Shown piece by piece: positions 17,377 to 26,108 of a stretch of DNA of 64,000 bases. Source of the DNA: Winogradskyella marina (GTDB taxonomy: Bacteria > Bacteroidota > Bacteroidia > Flavobacteriales > Flavobacteriaceae); assembly GCF_015645385.1 (NCBI RefSeq), contig NZ_JADOET010000001.1, positions 62,001-126,000 of the forward strand, in the 5' to 3' direction. Under the pieces are notes generated by a model. It was not told the origin of the DNA. It saw only the letters and a program-made list of their open reading frames with translations, and did no database searches. The first letter of the stretch is position 1. Each line of letters opens with the position of its first letter. The position numbers and the translations under genes were made by a program.

Positions 17377-19218
17377 ATGAAAAGAATTACTAAACAGGTG
17401 CTTCCAGTTTTGTGTGGAGCAGCTATTTTTATGACAATGGGATTAAACGCTCAAGACAGTCCACAAGAAAACTGTAATGCCGTTGAAGTCATTACTTCTA
17501 CACAAGGAACTACATCAGAAGGAACTGCTGTTAATGCGGATCGTTCAGATGTAAATGCTGCATTACACGCACCAGATAAAGCTAACGAACCTGGCGGTTT
17601 TTACTCTTTAGGTATCAACGGAAGTATTACGCTAGAGTTAGGTGGAGCTGTATTCAACCAACCTGGAACTGATATCGCAATTTATGAAACTTCATTTAGT
17701 GGAGATAACTGTGGTTCTAGTGATGATGAGCAAGCTTTAATTGAATTATCTCAAGACGGTTCAACATGGGTTGAATATGGTACAATATGCCGTGATGGAG
17801 ATATTGACCTTGATGCTGTTGACTTAGATTACATTACACAAATCAGAATTACAGATACGACAACTGGATCAGGTGATGGCTATGATTTAGATGGTATTGA
17901 AGCAGTTAACGGTTGTGAAGATATTCCTGCTGAAGTTTGTTATGGCTCAGAAGCTTTTGATTACATACCAGGAAAGGATGATAATGGAGAGACTATAAAA
18001 ACGTTAGAGCGTATGGACACTAACCAAGCTTTAGGAGAACCAGAAATGGATGACACAGTTAATTTTTTATCGTTAGGTCACGGTGGAGAAGTTACTATTA
18101 GCTTTGATGGTGTTGTATATAACAACGAAGGTTCAGACATTAGAGTTGTTGAAACTACTTATGACAATGCTTCGTACGCAGCTTACCCAGAATCTGCTGA
18201 TGTTTACGTTTCTCAAAATGGTATTGACTTTTATTTAATAGGATCAGTACGTACAGGTGATTCAGGAGATTTAGATATTAGTGATGCCCCAATTGCACTA
18301 ACTTATATTTCAGAAGTAAAGATAATAGACACTACACCTACTGATTCTATTTCTACTGACGGATTCGATTTAGACGGGGTTATAGCTTTAACAGGTTGTA
18401 ACGAACCAATAGAGCCTACACCAGCAGGTTGTTACCCAGTAGCTTATTTTAACTATGTTGAAGGAACTACAAAAAATGGTGGTGTTATTGACGCTATCAG
18501 AACTGAAACTCCAGAAAATGTACTTGGTGTTCCAGAACAAACTGACGAATATGTATTTACTTCACTTGGTTACGGTGGCGAAATCACTTTAACTTTTGGT
18601 GGCGCAGTATACAATACAGAAGGACCAGACTTAGTGGTTATTGAAACTACATTCCAAAACACTTGGGGTTGTGATACTTATAAAGAGTATGCTGATGTTT
18701 TAGTTTCTGCTGACAATATTAATTATCATTATGCAGGTACTGTATGTAAGTCAAATAATGCAATTGACATTTCAGATGCGGGAGATTTTGACTTCATCAA
18801 CTATGTGAAAATTGTAAACAATAATGAGCTAACAAAAACTCACGATGGCTATGATTTAGATGGTGTAATTGCTGTTGGAACTTGCGAAGAGTTTAACTAT
18901 GCAGCTTATGCTGAGGCTCACTACAATGCGCTAAATGTAGAGACATTAGATGCTGAAGAAATTGGATTTAGAACTTACCCTAACCCAACAAACAGTGTTT
19001 CATATATTGAATTTACGCCTAATGCAACAGGTGACGTTCTAATCGAAGTATTTGATATAAATGGTCGTAATGTTGGTCAGGTGTTCAATGAAGAAGCTTA
19101 TCCTGGTAAAGTGTACAAAGCTGAGTTCAATGCTAGTAGTTTAGCTTCAGGTTTATACATTTATAAGATTACAACAGGTAATACAAGTATTACTAAGAAG
19201 TTTGTTGTAACTAAATAA
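17377..19218 (+). CDS. Secreted protein with three tandem repeats and T9SS sorting domain
   Basis: The 613-residue precursor starts with a signal peptide (about 1-25, ending LNAQ). It then has three homologous domains of roughly 150 residues (about 32-180, 186-350, 358-515), each ending in a DGYDLDG/DGFDLDG loop followed by a Gly/Cys turn (VNGCE, LTGCN, VGTCE). The C-terminal 75 residues (FRTYPNPTNS onward, ending KKFVVTK) are a type A T9SS sorting domain, so the protein should be exported through the outer membrane and anchored or released. The acidic DxDG loops may bind calcium, which is inference. The repeat domain is not one I can name. The ATG at 17377 is chosen because it starts the signal peptide. 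Confidence 0.9.
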   Translation: MKRITKQVLPVLCGAAIFMTMGLNAQDSPQENCNAVEVITSTQGTTSEGTAVNADRSDVNAALHAPDKANEPGGFYSLGINGSITLELGGAVFNQPGTDIAIYETSFSGDNCGSSDDEQALIELSQDGSTWVEYGTICRDGDIDLDAVDLDYITQIRITDTTTGSGDGYDLDGIEAVNGCEDIPAEVCYGSEAFDYIPGKDDNGETIKTLERMDTNQALGEPEMDDTVNFLSLGHGGEVTISFDGVVYNNEGSDIRVVETTYDNASYAAYPESADVYVSQNGIDFYLIGSVRTGDSGDLDISDAPIALTYISEVKIIDTTPTDSISTDGFDLDGVIALTGCNEPIEPTPAGCYPVAYFNYVEGTTKNGGVIDAIRTETPENVLGVPEQTDEYVFTSLGYGGEITLTFGGAVYNTEGPDLVVIETTFQNTWGCDTYKEYADVLVSADNINYHYAGTVCKSNNAIDISDAGDFDFINYVKIVNNNELTKTHDGYDLDGVIAVGTCEEFNYAAYAEAHYNALNVETLDAEEIGFRTYPNPTNSVSYIEFTPNATGDVLIEVFDINGRNVGQVFNEEAYPGKVYKAEFNASSLASGLYIYKITTGNTSITKKFVVTK

Positions 19219-19255
19219 ATACCGACTTTAAATAGCAATTCTATTTACAAATAAA

Positions 19256-19293
19256 AAAGCCACCTGAGATTCAATTCTCAGGTGGCTTTCTTT
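19256..19293 (+). terminator. Terminator after the three-repeat T9SS cargo
   Basis: A perfect 14-bp stem (19256-19269 with 19276-19289) and 6-nt loop is followed by a short T-rich tract, 38 bp after the stop. Confidence 0.85.
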
Positions 19294-19570
19294 ATGACAA
19301 TACATAAATTTAAGTAGTGGCTACCAATTTAAGTGCTATTGCATTCAACATATAGGATTAGTATACAGAAATTTAATGCGTGTAGCACAGTCTATATTAA
19401 AGACGCTCGTAAAGATGTTGTTAAAACATACTAGTTATAACTAGGCCGCAGTAAACCTTCTCAAATCAGAGTCGAATCATTTTGTAACTATTACTTATTT
19501 CGTATTCAAGTCGATACGAAACCTTAACTTTGTAGAGCATTTTTTCACATTACAAAAACAAATGTATCGC
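19294..19570. other. Intergenic region between cargo gene and antiporter
   Basis: No gene is visible. It contains an 8-bp inverted repeat, TTTCGTAT with ATACGAAA (19498-19521), without a T run. This could mark the 3' end of the antiporter transcript but is not a typical terminator. Confidence 0.45.
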
Positions 19571-20521
19571 TTATTTTAAAGCTAAAAATATAAAAACGAT
19601 ATAGCCACCAAACAATAGCATGCCTTTTATTCTTCCTATTTCAAATCGTTTTGGGATAATTATTAACGGTATTAAAATAGCTGCATAAGCAATCATCCAC
19701 CAAATGTTAGTTGATAGTATTTCTGGAGTTTCTGGATTCACAGCAATTGGTTTTATTATCGCAGTTAAACCCAAAACAGATGCTATATTAAAAATATTGG
19801 AGCCAATAAGATTTCCTAAAGATAATGCTTTCTCCTTTTTTAATGCCGCAATTACTGATGCTGCTAGTTCTGGCACACTTGTTCCAATTGCAATAACAGT
19901 AACCGAAATTGCATAATCGCTAATACCTACAGTTTCCGCCAAGTCTTTAGCACCTTTTACTAACCACTCAGATCCAAAATACAATCCGGCTGCACCAATC
20001 AATAACCACATCCCAATTTTAAAGTTAGAAACGACAGCCAATGCATCGTCTACCTCCTCTAAATTTGCTTTCGTAGATTTCCTAGAACTCCGAATTAAAA
20101 TAAATAAAAATACAATTAGGGCTACAAACAAAATCGCTCCTTCTAACGCGGTTAATATGTTATCATTTAATAAGAAATAATACAACACAAAGGAAATCAA
20201 CATCATCATTGGCCAATTTAACTTGTAGAAATCTTTATCTACTGCCAATGGAGAGATGATTGCTGTAATACCTAAGACTAGCCCAATATTTGCAATATTA
20301 GAACCTATAACATTTCCCAAGGATATATCTGACACTCCATCTAAAGCTGCTTGTAAACTCACTAATAACTCAGGTGCAGAAGTTGCAAAAGACACAACTG
20401 TCATCCCTATTACCAACTTAGATAGTTTCAGTTTAAATGATAAGCCAACCGACGCTCTCACTAAAAAATCTCCACCAACAACCAACAACGCTAAACCAGC
20501 TAATACAAGAAACACACTCAT
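19571..20521 (-). CDS. Calcium/sodium antiporter (CaCA family)
   Basis: The 316-residue integral membrane protein has about ten hydrophobic helices in two inverted halves. Each half carries the CaCA signature: GMTVVSFATSAPELLVS with GNVIGSNIANIG in the first, and VIAIGTSVPELAASV with GNLIGSNIFNIAS in the second. The family (YrbG-like) exchanges Ca2+ for Na+ or H+ at the inner membrane. The promoter (TTG, 18 bp, TATCTTTG) directly abuts an outer half-site of the BlaI-type operator of the divergent gene, so shared control is possible. Confidence 0.94.
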   Translation of the reverse strand: MSVFLVLAGLALLVVGGDFLVRASVGLSFKLKLSKLVIGMTVVSFATSAPELLVSLQAALDGVSDISLGNVIGSNIANIGLVLGITAIISPLAVDKDFYKLNWPMMMLISFVLYYFLLNDNILTALEGAILFVALIVFLFILIRSSRKSTKANLEEVDDALAVVSNFKIGMWLLIGAAGLYFGSEWLVKGAKDLAETVGISDYAISVTVIAIGTSVPELAASVIAALKKEKALSLGNLIGSNIFNIASVLGLTAIIKPIAVNPETPEILSTNIWWMIAYAAILIPLIIIPKRFEIGRIKGMLLFGGYIVFIFLALK

Positions 20522-20563
20522 TCTCTATCTAATTTTTTAATATCCCAACTTCTGTTAAAAGCG

Positions 20564-20592
20564 CAAAGATAATATTTCATTTTCACACTCAA
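20564..20592 (-). promoter_or_regulatory. Promoter of the antiporter gene
   Basis: On the minus strand TTG (20590-20592) is followed after 18 bp by TATCTTTG (20564-20571), a full match to the Bacteroidota TTG-N17-23-TAnnTTTG pattern. Confidence 0.65.
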
Positions 20593-20654
20593 TACAACTA
20601 TATTATTCGTTACACAACTATATTTATAGTTGTGTAACTATAAAAATAGTTGTA
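20593..20654. promoter_or_regulatory. Nested dyad operator of the BlaI-like repressor
   Basis: A perfect 14-bp inverted repeat pair around a 2-bp centre (core TTACACAACTATA, 20610-20622, with its complement at 20625-20637) is nested inside a second pair. The outer pair is TACAACTATA at 20593-20602 and AATAGTTGTA at 20645-20654. Both pairs share the same centre (20623.5), and half-sites in one arm are 20 bp apart. The inner right arm contains the -33 TTG and the outer right arm overlaps the -7 box of the blaI-like gene. The outer left arm abuts the -33 of the antiporter promoter. Use by the BlaI-family protein is inferred from position and from ACA/TGT half-sites. Confidence 0.75.
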
Positions 20655-20660
20655 CTTTTG
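20630..20660 (+). promoter_or_regulatory. Promoter of the blaI-like operon
   Basis: TTG (20630-20632), 20 bp, then TACTTTTG (20653-20660) is a complete Bacteroidota promoter, 32 bp before the ATG. It is embedded in the nested dyad, which predicts autorepression. Confidence 0.7.
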
Positions 20661-20691
20661 AAGAACACTATTAATAATAGACTTCATTCCT

Positions 20692-21051
20692 ATGCAAAAG
20701 CTAACAAACAAAGAAGAAGAAATAATGCATATTTTGTGGAGGCTAGAAAAAGCCTTCGTGAAAGATGTATTAGCAGAGATAACTACAGACAAACCACATT
20801 ACAACACCTTGTCTACCATAATACGCAATCTTGAAGAAAAAGGATATGTTAGCTACAATGCCTATGGAAAAACACATCAATATTTCCCTATAGTTACAAA
20901 GGAGGACTATAAAACCAAGTTTATGAATACCGCTATTGAAAATTATTTTAATAGCTCTTATAAAAACGTGGTTTCCTTTTTTGCTAAAGAAGAAAAAATA
21001 AGTGTTGATGAGCTAAAAGAGATTATAGCATTAATAGAAAATAAAAAATAA
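20692..21051 (+). CDS. BlaI/MecI family transcriptional repressor
   Basis: This 119-residue winged-helix repressor has the family start LTNKEEEIMHILWRLEKAFVKDVL and the recognition region PHYNTLSTIIRNLEEKGYVSY. Relatives bind operators as dimers and are removed by proteolysis triggered by a membrane BlaR1/MecR1-type sensor. The gene encoding such a membrane metalloprotease begins 2 bp after the stop. The promoter lies inside a large nested inverted repeat (20593-20654), so autorepression is likely. No beta-lactamase gene lies nearby, so the regulon is not known. Confidence 0.93.
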   Translation: MQKLTNKEEEIMHILWRLEKAFVKDVLAEITTDKPHYNTLSTIIRNLEEKGYVSYNAYGKTHQYFPIVTKEDYKTKFMNTAIENYFNSSYKNVVSFFAKEEKISVDELKEIIALIENKK

Positions 21052-21053
21052 TT

Positions 21054-23132
21054 ATGGAATATCTATTAAAAGCTTCAGCCGTAATCATTTTAATGTATTT
21101 GTGTTTTTACGTATTTCTGAAGAAGGAAACATTTTTTGAACACAACAGATGGTTCCTTTTAACGGGATTACTACTTGCATTGGTTTTTCCGTTAATTGTA
21201 ATTCCCATCTATGTTCCTATTGAGCCTATCATAACGCAAACCACTACATTTATACCATCTACATCATCAGGTTTTGTTGCAGCACAACCTTCTACCTCGT
21301 TTGATTGGTATAGCCTCATACCTATACTATATGGTATTGGGTTGGTAGTATTTAGCATTCAATTTGTATTTCAGTTTAGTTCTTTAGTTTCACTGCTGTT
21401 AAAAAACCCAAAGCGTAAAGACCAACATTTTACTTACGTCATTGTAAACCACAACATCTCACCGTTTTCATTTTTTAAATGGATCATTTATAATCCTGAA
21501 ACATATGAAAACAAAGAACTTCAACTTATTTTAACGCATGAAAAAGTTCATGTTAACCAGTTACATTCCATAGATATTCTGTTAACACAATTAGCTTGTG
21601 TTGTTTTCTGGTTCAATCCTTTGATTTGGTTATACAGAAAAGAAGTGCGCCAAAACTTAGAATATATTGCTGATTTTAAAAGTCAAAATAGTTCTCATTC
21701 TAAAAAGGACTATCAGCATTTATTGTTAAAAACTAGTATTGCTAATCATCACAGCATATTATCTAATAACTTTTATAATTCATCCATCAAAAAACGAATC
21801 CTTATGTTAAACAAATCGAGATCAAACAAGAAAAATCAATGGAAATATGTATTTGTATTACCGCTTTTAGCTGGACTCATGATGAGTATGAATTCAGAAA
21901 CTGTTTATGTTGAAACTCAAACTAACGATTCTAAACAAATCAATACTTTACAATCTAAAGAAACTTCCGCAGCAAAACAAGATTCTATTACATCAGAAAC
22001 CATTAAGGTAAAGTTCACAAAAAACTCAACTGACAAAAGCATTGACAAAATAAAAACATGGTTAAAGTCTAAAAATGTGACTATGACCATAAAACGTTTG
22101 AAGCGCAATAGTCAAAACGAAATTTCAAATATTAATATTGATTTTAAAACACCAAATGGCACCGCAAATTATAGTGTTAAAGACACAGAAGGTATTAACC
22201 CTTTCGAATTTAAAGTGACTGATGATGGAAATTTTAGTGTTGGAGCAATTCAAGATGACAATCATATAAAAACAATGCTTATCGTTGAAGAAATCCACAA
22301 TCAGTCGCAAAGCGGTCAAAAGCAAGCTATAGATCAAGACAGTATAGTGGTTATTGTCGAAGACAGTACATATATAAAAACTCAAACATCGAAAAACAAT
22401 ACATTCTTTAAGAAGATGAAAACCACTAAGAATGCGCAAGACAGTATATATTTCTCTATAGATTCTTCAGAGGTAAAACGTCTAACTAATGAGACATCTG
22501 ATTTTTATTATGAAGATGGATCACAACCTGAAATCATAAGTGAAGACATTATAATCTATGATGCTACAAACAAAAAAACTTTTAGTACTCAAAACAATTA
22601 TTTTCAAAACCCAAAACCATTAGTCCTTTTTAATGGCAAAGAAGTTTCATCGGATTATTTAAAATCTATTTCTCCTGAAAATATTGAGAGCGTAACTGTT
22701 TTAAAAGACGAGAAAGCTATTCATAAATATGGCGAAAAAGGTAAAAATGGTGTCATTGAATTAACAACAAAAGAAAATGTCGTCATCACAAAGAAAGATA
22801 ATCTAGAGCAGATTACGAGGTCTGAAATTACAAGTGTAACTTTTATAGATGATGAAGATGCTTCAAAAAATGCCTCTATCGCATATATTTCAAAATACAC
22901 TACAGATGAAGTATTAGACAATCATAAAATGAATCTCAAAAACAATGGAATTACTGTTAAATACTCAAAATTAAAACGCAATAAAGCTGGAGAAATTACC
23001 AGCATAAAAATTAGTTTGGACGATAAAGACGGTAGCAAAGCTAGCGCAACCTGGAAAGTAAACGACGGTATTCCAAATATAGAATATGGTAAGTCTGATG
23101 GTGCATTAATTGCTAGAACAAAACAACCATAG
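21054..23132 (+). CDS. BlaR1-like M56 metallopeptidase with TonB-plug-like module
   Basis: The 692-residue membrane protein begins with several helices (about 4-24, 37-55, 86-110, 172-195, 263-281) carrying a cytoplasmic M56 protease. HEKVH at 162-166 gives the zinc ligands, and E203 in NLEYIADFKS is a likely further ligand. In BlaR1/MecR1 the sensor part binds beta-lactam. Here the C-terminal half instead has two related modules (about 316-400 and 601-690, sharing KLKRN..EI..I) around a plug-like segment (about 520-575, KPLVLFNGKEV...SVTVLKDEKAIHKYGEKGKNGVIELTT). That segment resembles the TonB-dependent receptor plug motif common in Bacteroidota M56 proteins. The signal it senses is unknown. 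It is cotranscribed with the BlaI-like repressor. Confidence 0.9.
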   Translation: MEYLLKASAVIILMYLCFYVFLKKETFFEHNRWFLLTGLLLALVFPLIVIPIYVPIEPIITQTTTFIPSTSSGFVAAQPSTSFDWYSLIPILYGIGLVVFSIQFVFQFSSLVSLLLKNPKRKDQHFTYVIVNHNISPFSFFKWIIYNPETYENKELQLILTHEKVHVNQLHSIDILLTQLACVVFWFNPLIWLYRKEVRQNLEYIADFKSQNSSHSKKDYQHLLLKTSIANHHSILSNNFYNSSIKKRILMLNKSRSNKKNQWKYVFVLPLLAGLMMSMNSETVYVETQTNDSKQINTLQSKETSAAKQDSITSETIKVKFTKNSTDKSIDKIKTWLKSKNVTMTIKRLKRNSQNEISNINIDFKTPNGTANYSVKDTEGINPFEFKVTDDGNFSVGAIQDDNHIKTMLIVEEIHNQSQSGQKQAIDQDSIVVIVEDSTYIKTQTSKNNTFFKKMKTTKNAQDSIYFSIDSSEVKRLTNETSDFYYEDGSQPEIISEDIIIYDATNKKTFSTQNNYFQNPKPLVLFNGKEVSSDYLKSISPENIESVTVLKDEKAIHKYGEKGKNGVIELTTKENVVITKKDNLEQITRSEITSVTFIDDEDASKNASIAYISKYTTDEVLDNHKMNLKNNGITVKYSKLKRNKAGEITSIKISLDDKDGSKASATWKVNDGIPNIEYGKSDGALIARTKQP

Positions 23133-23156
23133 CTAGTTCTTTTCTATTAAAAATAA

Positions 23157-23190
23157 AAAGCCAAACTAAAATCATTTAGTTTGGCTTTCT
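23157..23190. terminator. Bidirectional terminator between convergent genes
   Basis: A perfect 14-bp stem (23157-23170 with 23175-23188) with a 4-nt loop and A/T flanks sits between the blaR-like stop (23132) and the endonuclease stop (23210). Confidence 0.85.
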
Positions 23191-23209
23191 AATGTATTAA
23201 TTCTTTTAA

Positions 23210-25171
23210 TTACTCTACAATAACCTTCTTAATTATAGAACGGTTATCACTCGTTAGTTTTAAAAGGTATATTCCTGAAGCAACCTCTAAATCTACAAAC
23301 TCTTCAATTCCTTGAACACGCTTTAAAAGTTTTCCATCCATAGCGTACACTTCGATATCTGCTGTAGCATTTAAACCAGAAAAATAAACACGTCCTGTTG
23401 TAGGATTAGGGTGAATAGCAACTTTAAGTGCTGTAGCATCATCTACACTTAATGGTTGGTTCCATGTTTCACCAATCATATTTCCCCAAATATATTCTAT
23501 CATATCTGGCTGGTCTATAAACGGGTTTCTATTCTTCTGCCATTCATAAATTACGTTATTTCTATTCATTTCAAAATCGTCTGGTGGATCATTTCTGTGC
23601 CATTCTAACAATGTTTCTAAATCACCAAACTGTCCAACATTCCCTTCCGGAAAACCGTTTACTATTTCTAACCCATTGTAACGCACTGCCATATAAAAAA
23701 CACCCCTTGCGACATCACCTTTAAACATTCCAGCAGTTCCTGTTGGCCCATTATATTCACCGTAAAACTGATTATTTCTACTACTGTTCTCAGGACCATC
23801 TGCAGCTCTTAAAGCGTGTACATCAGAGTTACCATGACGTAAAGAATCTGCTTCTGTTGTCCAATAAATATCAATACCATCTGCGATTTCATCTTCTTCT
23901 ATACTATAAAAGCCACCTCGAGATCTCGGAAACGTATGTTCTCTATTCCATTTCCCAGTGCTTAATGAACTCGATTGAATGTCTAACTTAGGTCTACCTT
24001 CCTCTAAATAAACCAACCAAACCTGATTACTATGAGCAGGATTTTGATCTGCCTCTTTTAAAATATCATTAACATCTGCATAGGTCTGTGCTCTAACCAC
24101 ATTTGGGTCTGCTACAATGTCTTGTAACGCTTGTCTTAATGCAACATCTTCCAAACCATCTAAACTATTATAGTAACCATTTGGTTGTGTACTTTCAACA
24201 ATACCATATGTAGGATCTAATGGTGTTCCCCAAGCGGCAACTGTCCAATCATTATCTACAACACGTACTTCAACATCTCCATTATTAGCGACAATAGGTT
24301 CTACTAAATCTAAAAATCTAATTTTTAAAACCTCATCACCTTCATCTAATTCATCATCAATTAGTGTAATTGTAGTACTTGTCGTATTCTCACCTGTTAA
24401 GATTGTTAAACTTGTATTTCCTGTATAATCGGAGGTATTAAATCCGTAATTATCTAAACTTATATTGAAATTTAAATCCGAAGTCATGTTGGTATCTGCT
24501 GTGAATGTGATCTCAAAATCATCTCCTTCATCTATTTGTGTTTCTAATACGGAAATATGAATCGCATTTATGGCAATACCAGAGCCATCATTCTCTCTTC
24601 TTGGAGTTGGAGTTGCCGACGCATATGTTTCAACTCCCATCTCATCTACAAAACGTTGAATTGATTTTGGGTTAGCATTAGTACCACTGTCATTGTGTTG
24701 CGTAGTTTCACCAAGCTTATCTAATAAGCCAGTAGCATCAGCATCATTTGTCCCATAAACCATCGCATCAATTAAATTGTCTTGAGTTGCTAATGTTTCT
24801 TCTGGGAAGTCAAAAATTGAAGCTTGATAAATACCAACAGCATCTGGCCCATTCTGAATCACATTTTCAGACATTAAGGCCTGCGGAAAAGGCGTTATGT
24901 TAGAACTCCCTATAACTAACAACCCGTTAATATCTGTTGTTAACCCATTTAAGTCATATGTAAAATAGCTGCGATCACCACCACTACTCGATCCGTTAAA
25001 AAAAACTAATATATAACCATCGGTTGAAAAGTTTGGAGTTTCAGATTTTAACTCAATAAACTCATGAGTATCAATGCCAGGACTATCGGCTTCTAGTTCG
25101 TTAATTATTAAAACTTGAGACCAGCTCAACCCAGAAATTAATAGTAATACTGCAAACGTAATTTTTTTCAT
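23210..25171 (-). CDS. Secreted endonuclease I with Calx-beta and T9SS sorting domains
   Basis: The 653-residue precursor has a signal peptide (about 1-18, GLSWSQ), then a lamin-tail-like region (about 20-190, LIINELEADSPG). A Calx-beta-like domain follows (about 200-310, IDEGDDFEITFT ... DELDEGDEVLKIRF), then an endonuclease I (EndA/NucM) domain (about 325-575, with WNREHTFPRS and DVHALRAADGPENSSR). It ends in a T9SS type A sorting domain (IHPNPTTGRVYFS to KKVIVE). The catalytic His of the beta-beta-alpha nuclease motif is in NREHTFPRS. It likely degrades extracellular DNA for phosphate or carbon. A TATCTTTG box lies 14 bp upstream. Confidence 0.93.
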   Translation of the reverse strand: MKKITFAVLLLISGLSWSQVLIINELEADSPGIDTHEFIELKSETPNFSTDGYILVFFNGSSSGGDRSYFTYDLNGLTTDINGLLVIGSSNITPFPQALMSENVIQNGPDAVGIYQASIFDFPEETLATQDNLIDAMVYGTNDADATGLLDKLGETTQHNDSGTNANPKSIQRFVDEMGVETYASATPTPRRENDGSGIAINAIHISVLETQIDEGDDFEITFTADTNMTSDLNFNISLDNYGFNTSDYTGNTSLTILTGENTTSTTITLIDDELDEGDEVLKIRFLDLVEPIVANNGDVEVRVVDNDWTVAAWGTPLDPTYGIVESTQPNGYYNSLDGLEDVALRQALQDIVADPNVVRAQTYADVNDILKEADQNPAHSNQVWLVYLEEGRPKLDIQSSSLSTGKWNREHTFPRSRGGFYSIEEDEIADGIDIYWTTEADSLRHGNSDVHALRAADGPENSSRNNQFYGEYNGPTGTAGMFKGDVARGVFYMAVRYNGLEIVNGFPEGNVGQFGDLETLLEWHRNDPPDDFEMNRNNVIYEWQKNRNPFIDQPDMIEYIWGNMIGETWNQPLSVDDATALKVAIHPNPTTGRVYFSGLNATADIEVYAMDGKLLKRVQGIEEFVDLEVASGIYLLKLTSDNRSIIKKVIVE

Positions 25172-25185
25172 CTCTATATTTTTTA

Positions 25186-25193
25186 CAAAGATA
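25186..25193 (-). promoter_or_regulatory. -7 promoter box for the secreted endonuclease gene
   Basis: The minus strand reads TATCTTTG, exact to TAnnTTTG, 14 bp before the ATG at 25171, implying a very short leader. Confidence 0.42.
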
Positions 25194-25699
25194 GAATATT
25201 ATTAAGTCTAACTGTTATGCATAAATTAAATACAAAAAATAGACGACTTAAAACATGAAATTTATCAGTTTATCAAAACTTAAAAACAATGAAATATAAG
25301 AAAATGAGTGTTTTAGGCACAAAACACCTCTACGATTTTTAAAACAAGCCTAAAACAGCCCTTAAAAACCATAAAATCGAAACTACAAACACATCATAAG
25401 GTTTTAATATGAAACTTTTTTATAGACAGCTTATAAAATATCGAAACACAAACAATCTTTTTAGTTATAAATTAGAATTCAATTTCATTGATTTATACTA
25501 AAACATTTGGAACAATACAGGTTTAGATTATATATTGAAAACTCAATCAAACAAACAGTGTATTTTATTAACCTTTAAAACCAAAAAAATTATGATGACA
25601 CTAACAAACCTAATTATTGAATTTATTTTAGTAATAATCTAAATTTCAACCAAACCACCAATCAAAACATGTAAAACTTAGTTCTAGAATAAGTTTTAC
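25194..25699. other. Gene-free AT-rich intergenic stretch
   Basis: Only frames of 14-17 codons occur here and none carries gene-like features. A 7-bp inverted repeat GTGTTTT with AAAACAC lies near 25311-25330. I see no RNA gene, repeat unit or mobile remnant. Confidence 0.5.
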
Positions 25700-25707
25700 T
25701 ATTTTTG
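25700..25707 (+). promoter_or_regulatory. -7 promoter box for the 51-residue protein gene
   Basis: TATTTTTG, exact to consensus, lies 25 bp before the ATG at 25733. A TTAG sits about where the -33 element would be. Confidence 0.42.
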
Positions 25708-25732
25708 CTAAAGATTTAAAATTCAACTTACA

Positions 25733-25888
25733 ATGAAAACTAAAATCTTTAAACTTCTGGCAAAACTTAACAAAGCCATACTTCCATCTTATACCAAAAA
25801 ACAATTAGACCTTAGCAAAGCGTCTAAACTACAACTTGCTATAATAGGTTGGCGCGTTTATGTTACTAAAAATGCATTGCATAATTAA
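25733..25888 (+). CDS. Small basic conserved-looking protein (51 residues)
   Basis: ATG at 25733 opens a 51-codon frame that starts MKTKIFKLLAKLNKAILPSY and ends GWRVYVTKNALHN. It is strongly basic, has no signal peptide and has a central LDLSKASKLQLAIIG segment. A proper promoter box sits upstream and its codon use resembles the neighbouring genes. I have the impression of similar short proteins in other flavobacteria, sometimes labelled SsrA-binding, but I cannot confirm this and infer no function. Confidence 0.65.
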   Translation: MKTKIFKLLAKLNKAILPSYTKKQLDLSKASKLQLAIIGWRVYVTKNALHN

Positions 25889-26108
25889 AACTTAACGTTT
25901 TACTCCTCTGTATAAAGGCAACCTCAGCGTTTAAACAATTATTTCATAAATATTAAAAGTATTTCTTTACAACGGCCTTTAGGCATTAAGAATACTCAAA
26001 ACAGCGTTTATTTGCAATCCTAAGTTTAAGACAACTTTAAGACTATAGATTTTATTAGGCTGCTCTGTCGTATTATCTTTAGTACATTAACACAAAAACC
26101 AATTAATT

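Noticed and set aside
20692-23132. Beta-lactam resistance locus
   Set aside because: Repressor and M56 protease are present, but there is no beta-lactamase gene and the sensor half lacks penicillin-binding motifs.
25250-25660. Very short frames of 14-17 codons in the gene-free stretch
   Set aside because: No promoter placement, no conserved look, lengths expected by chance in AT-rich DNA.
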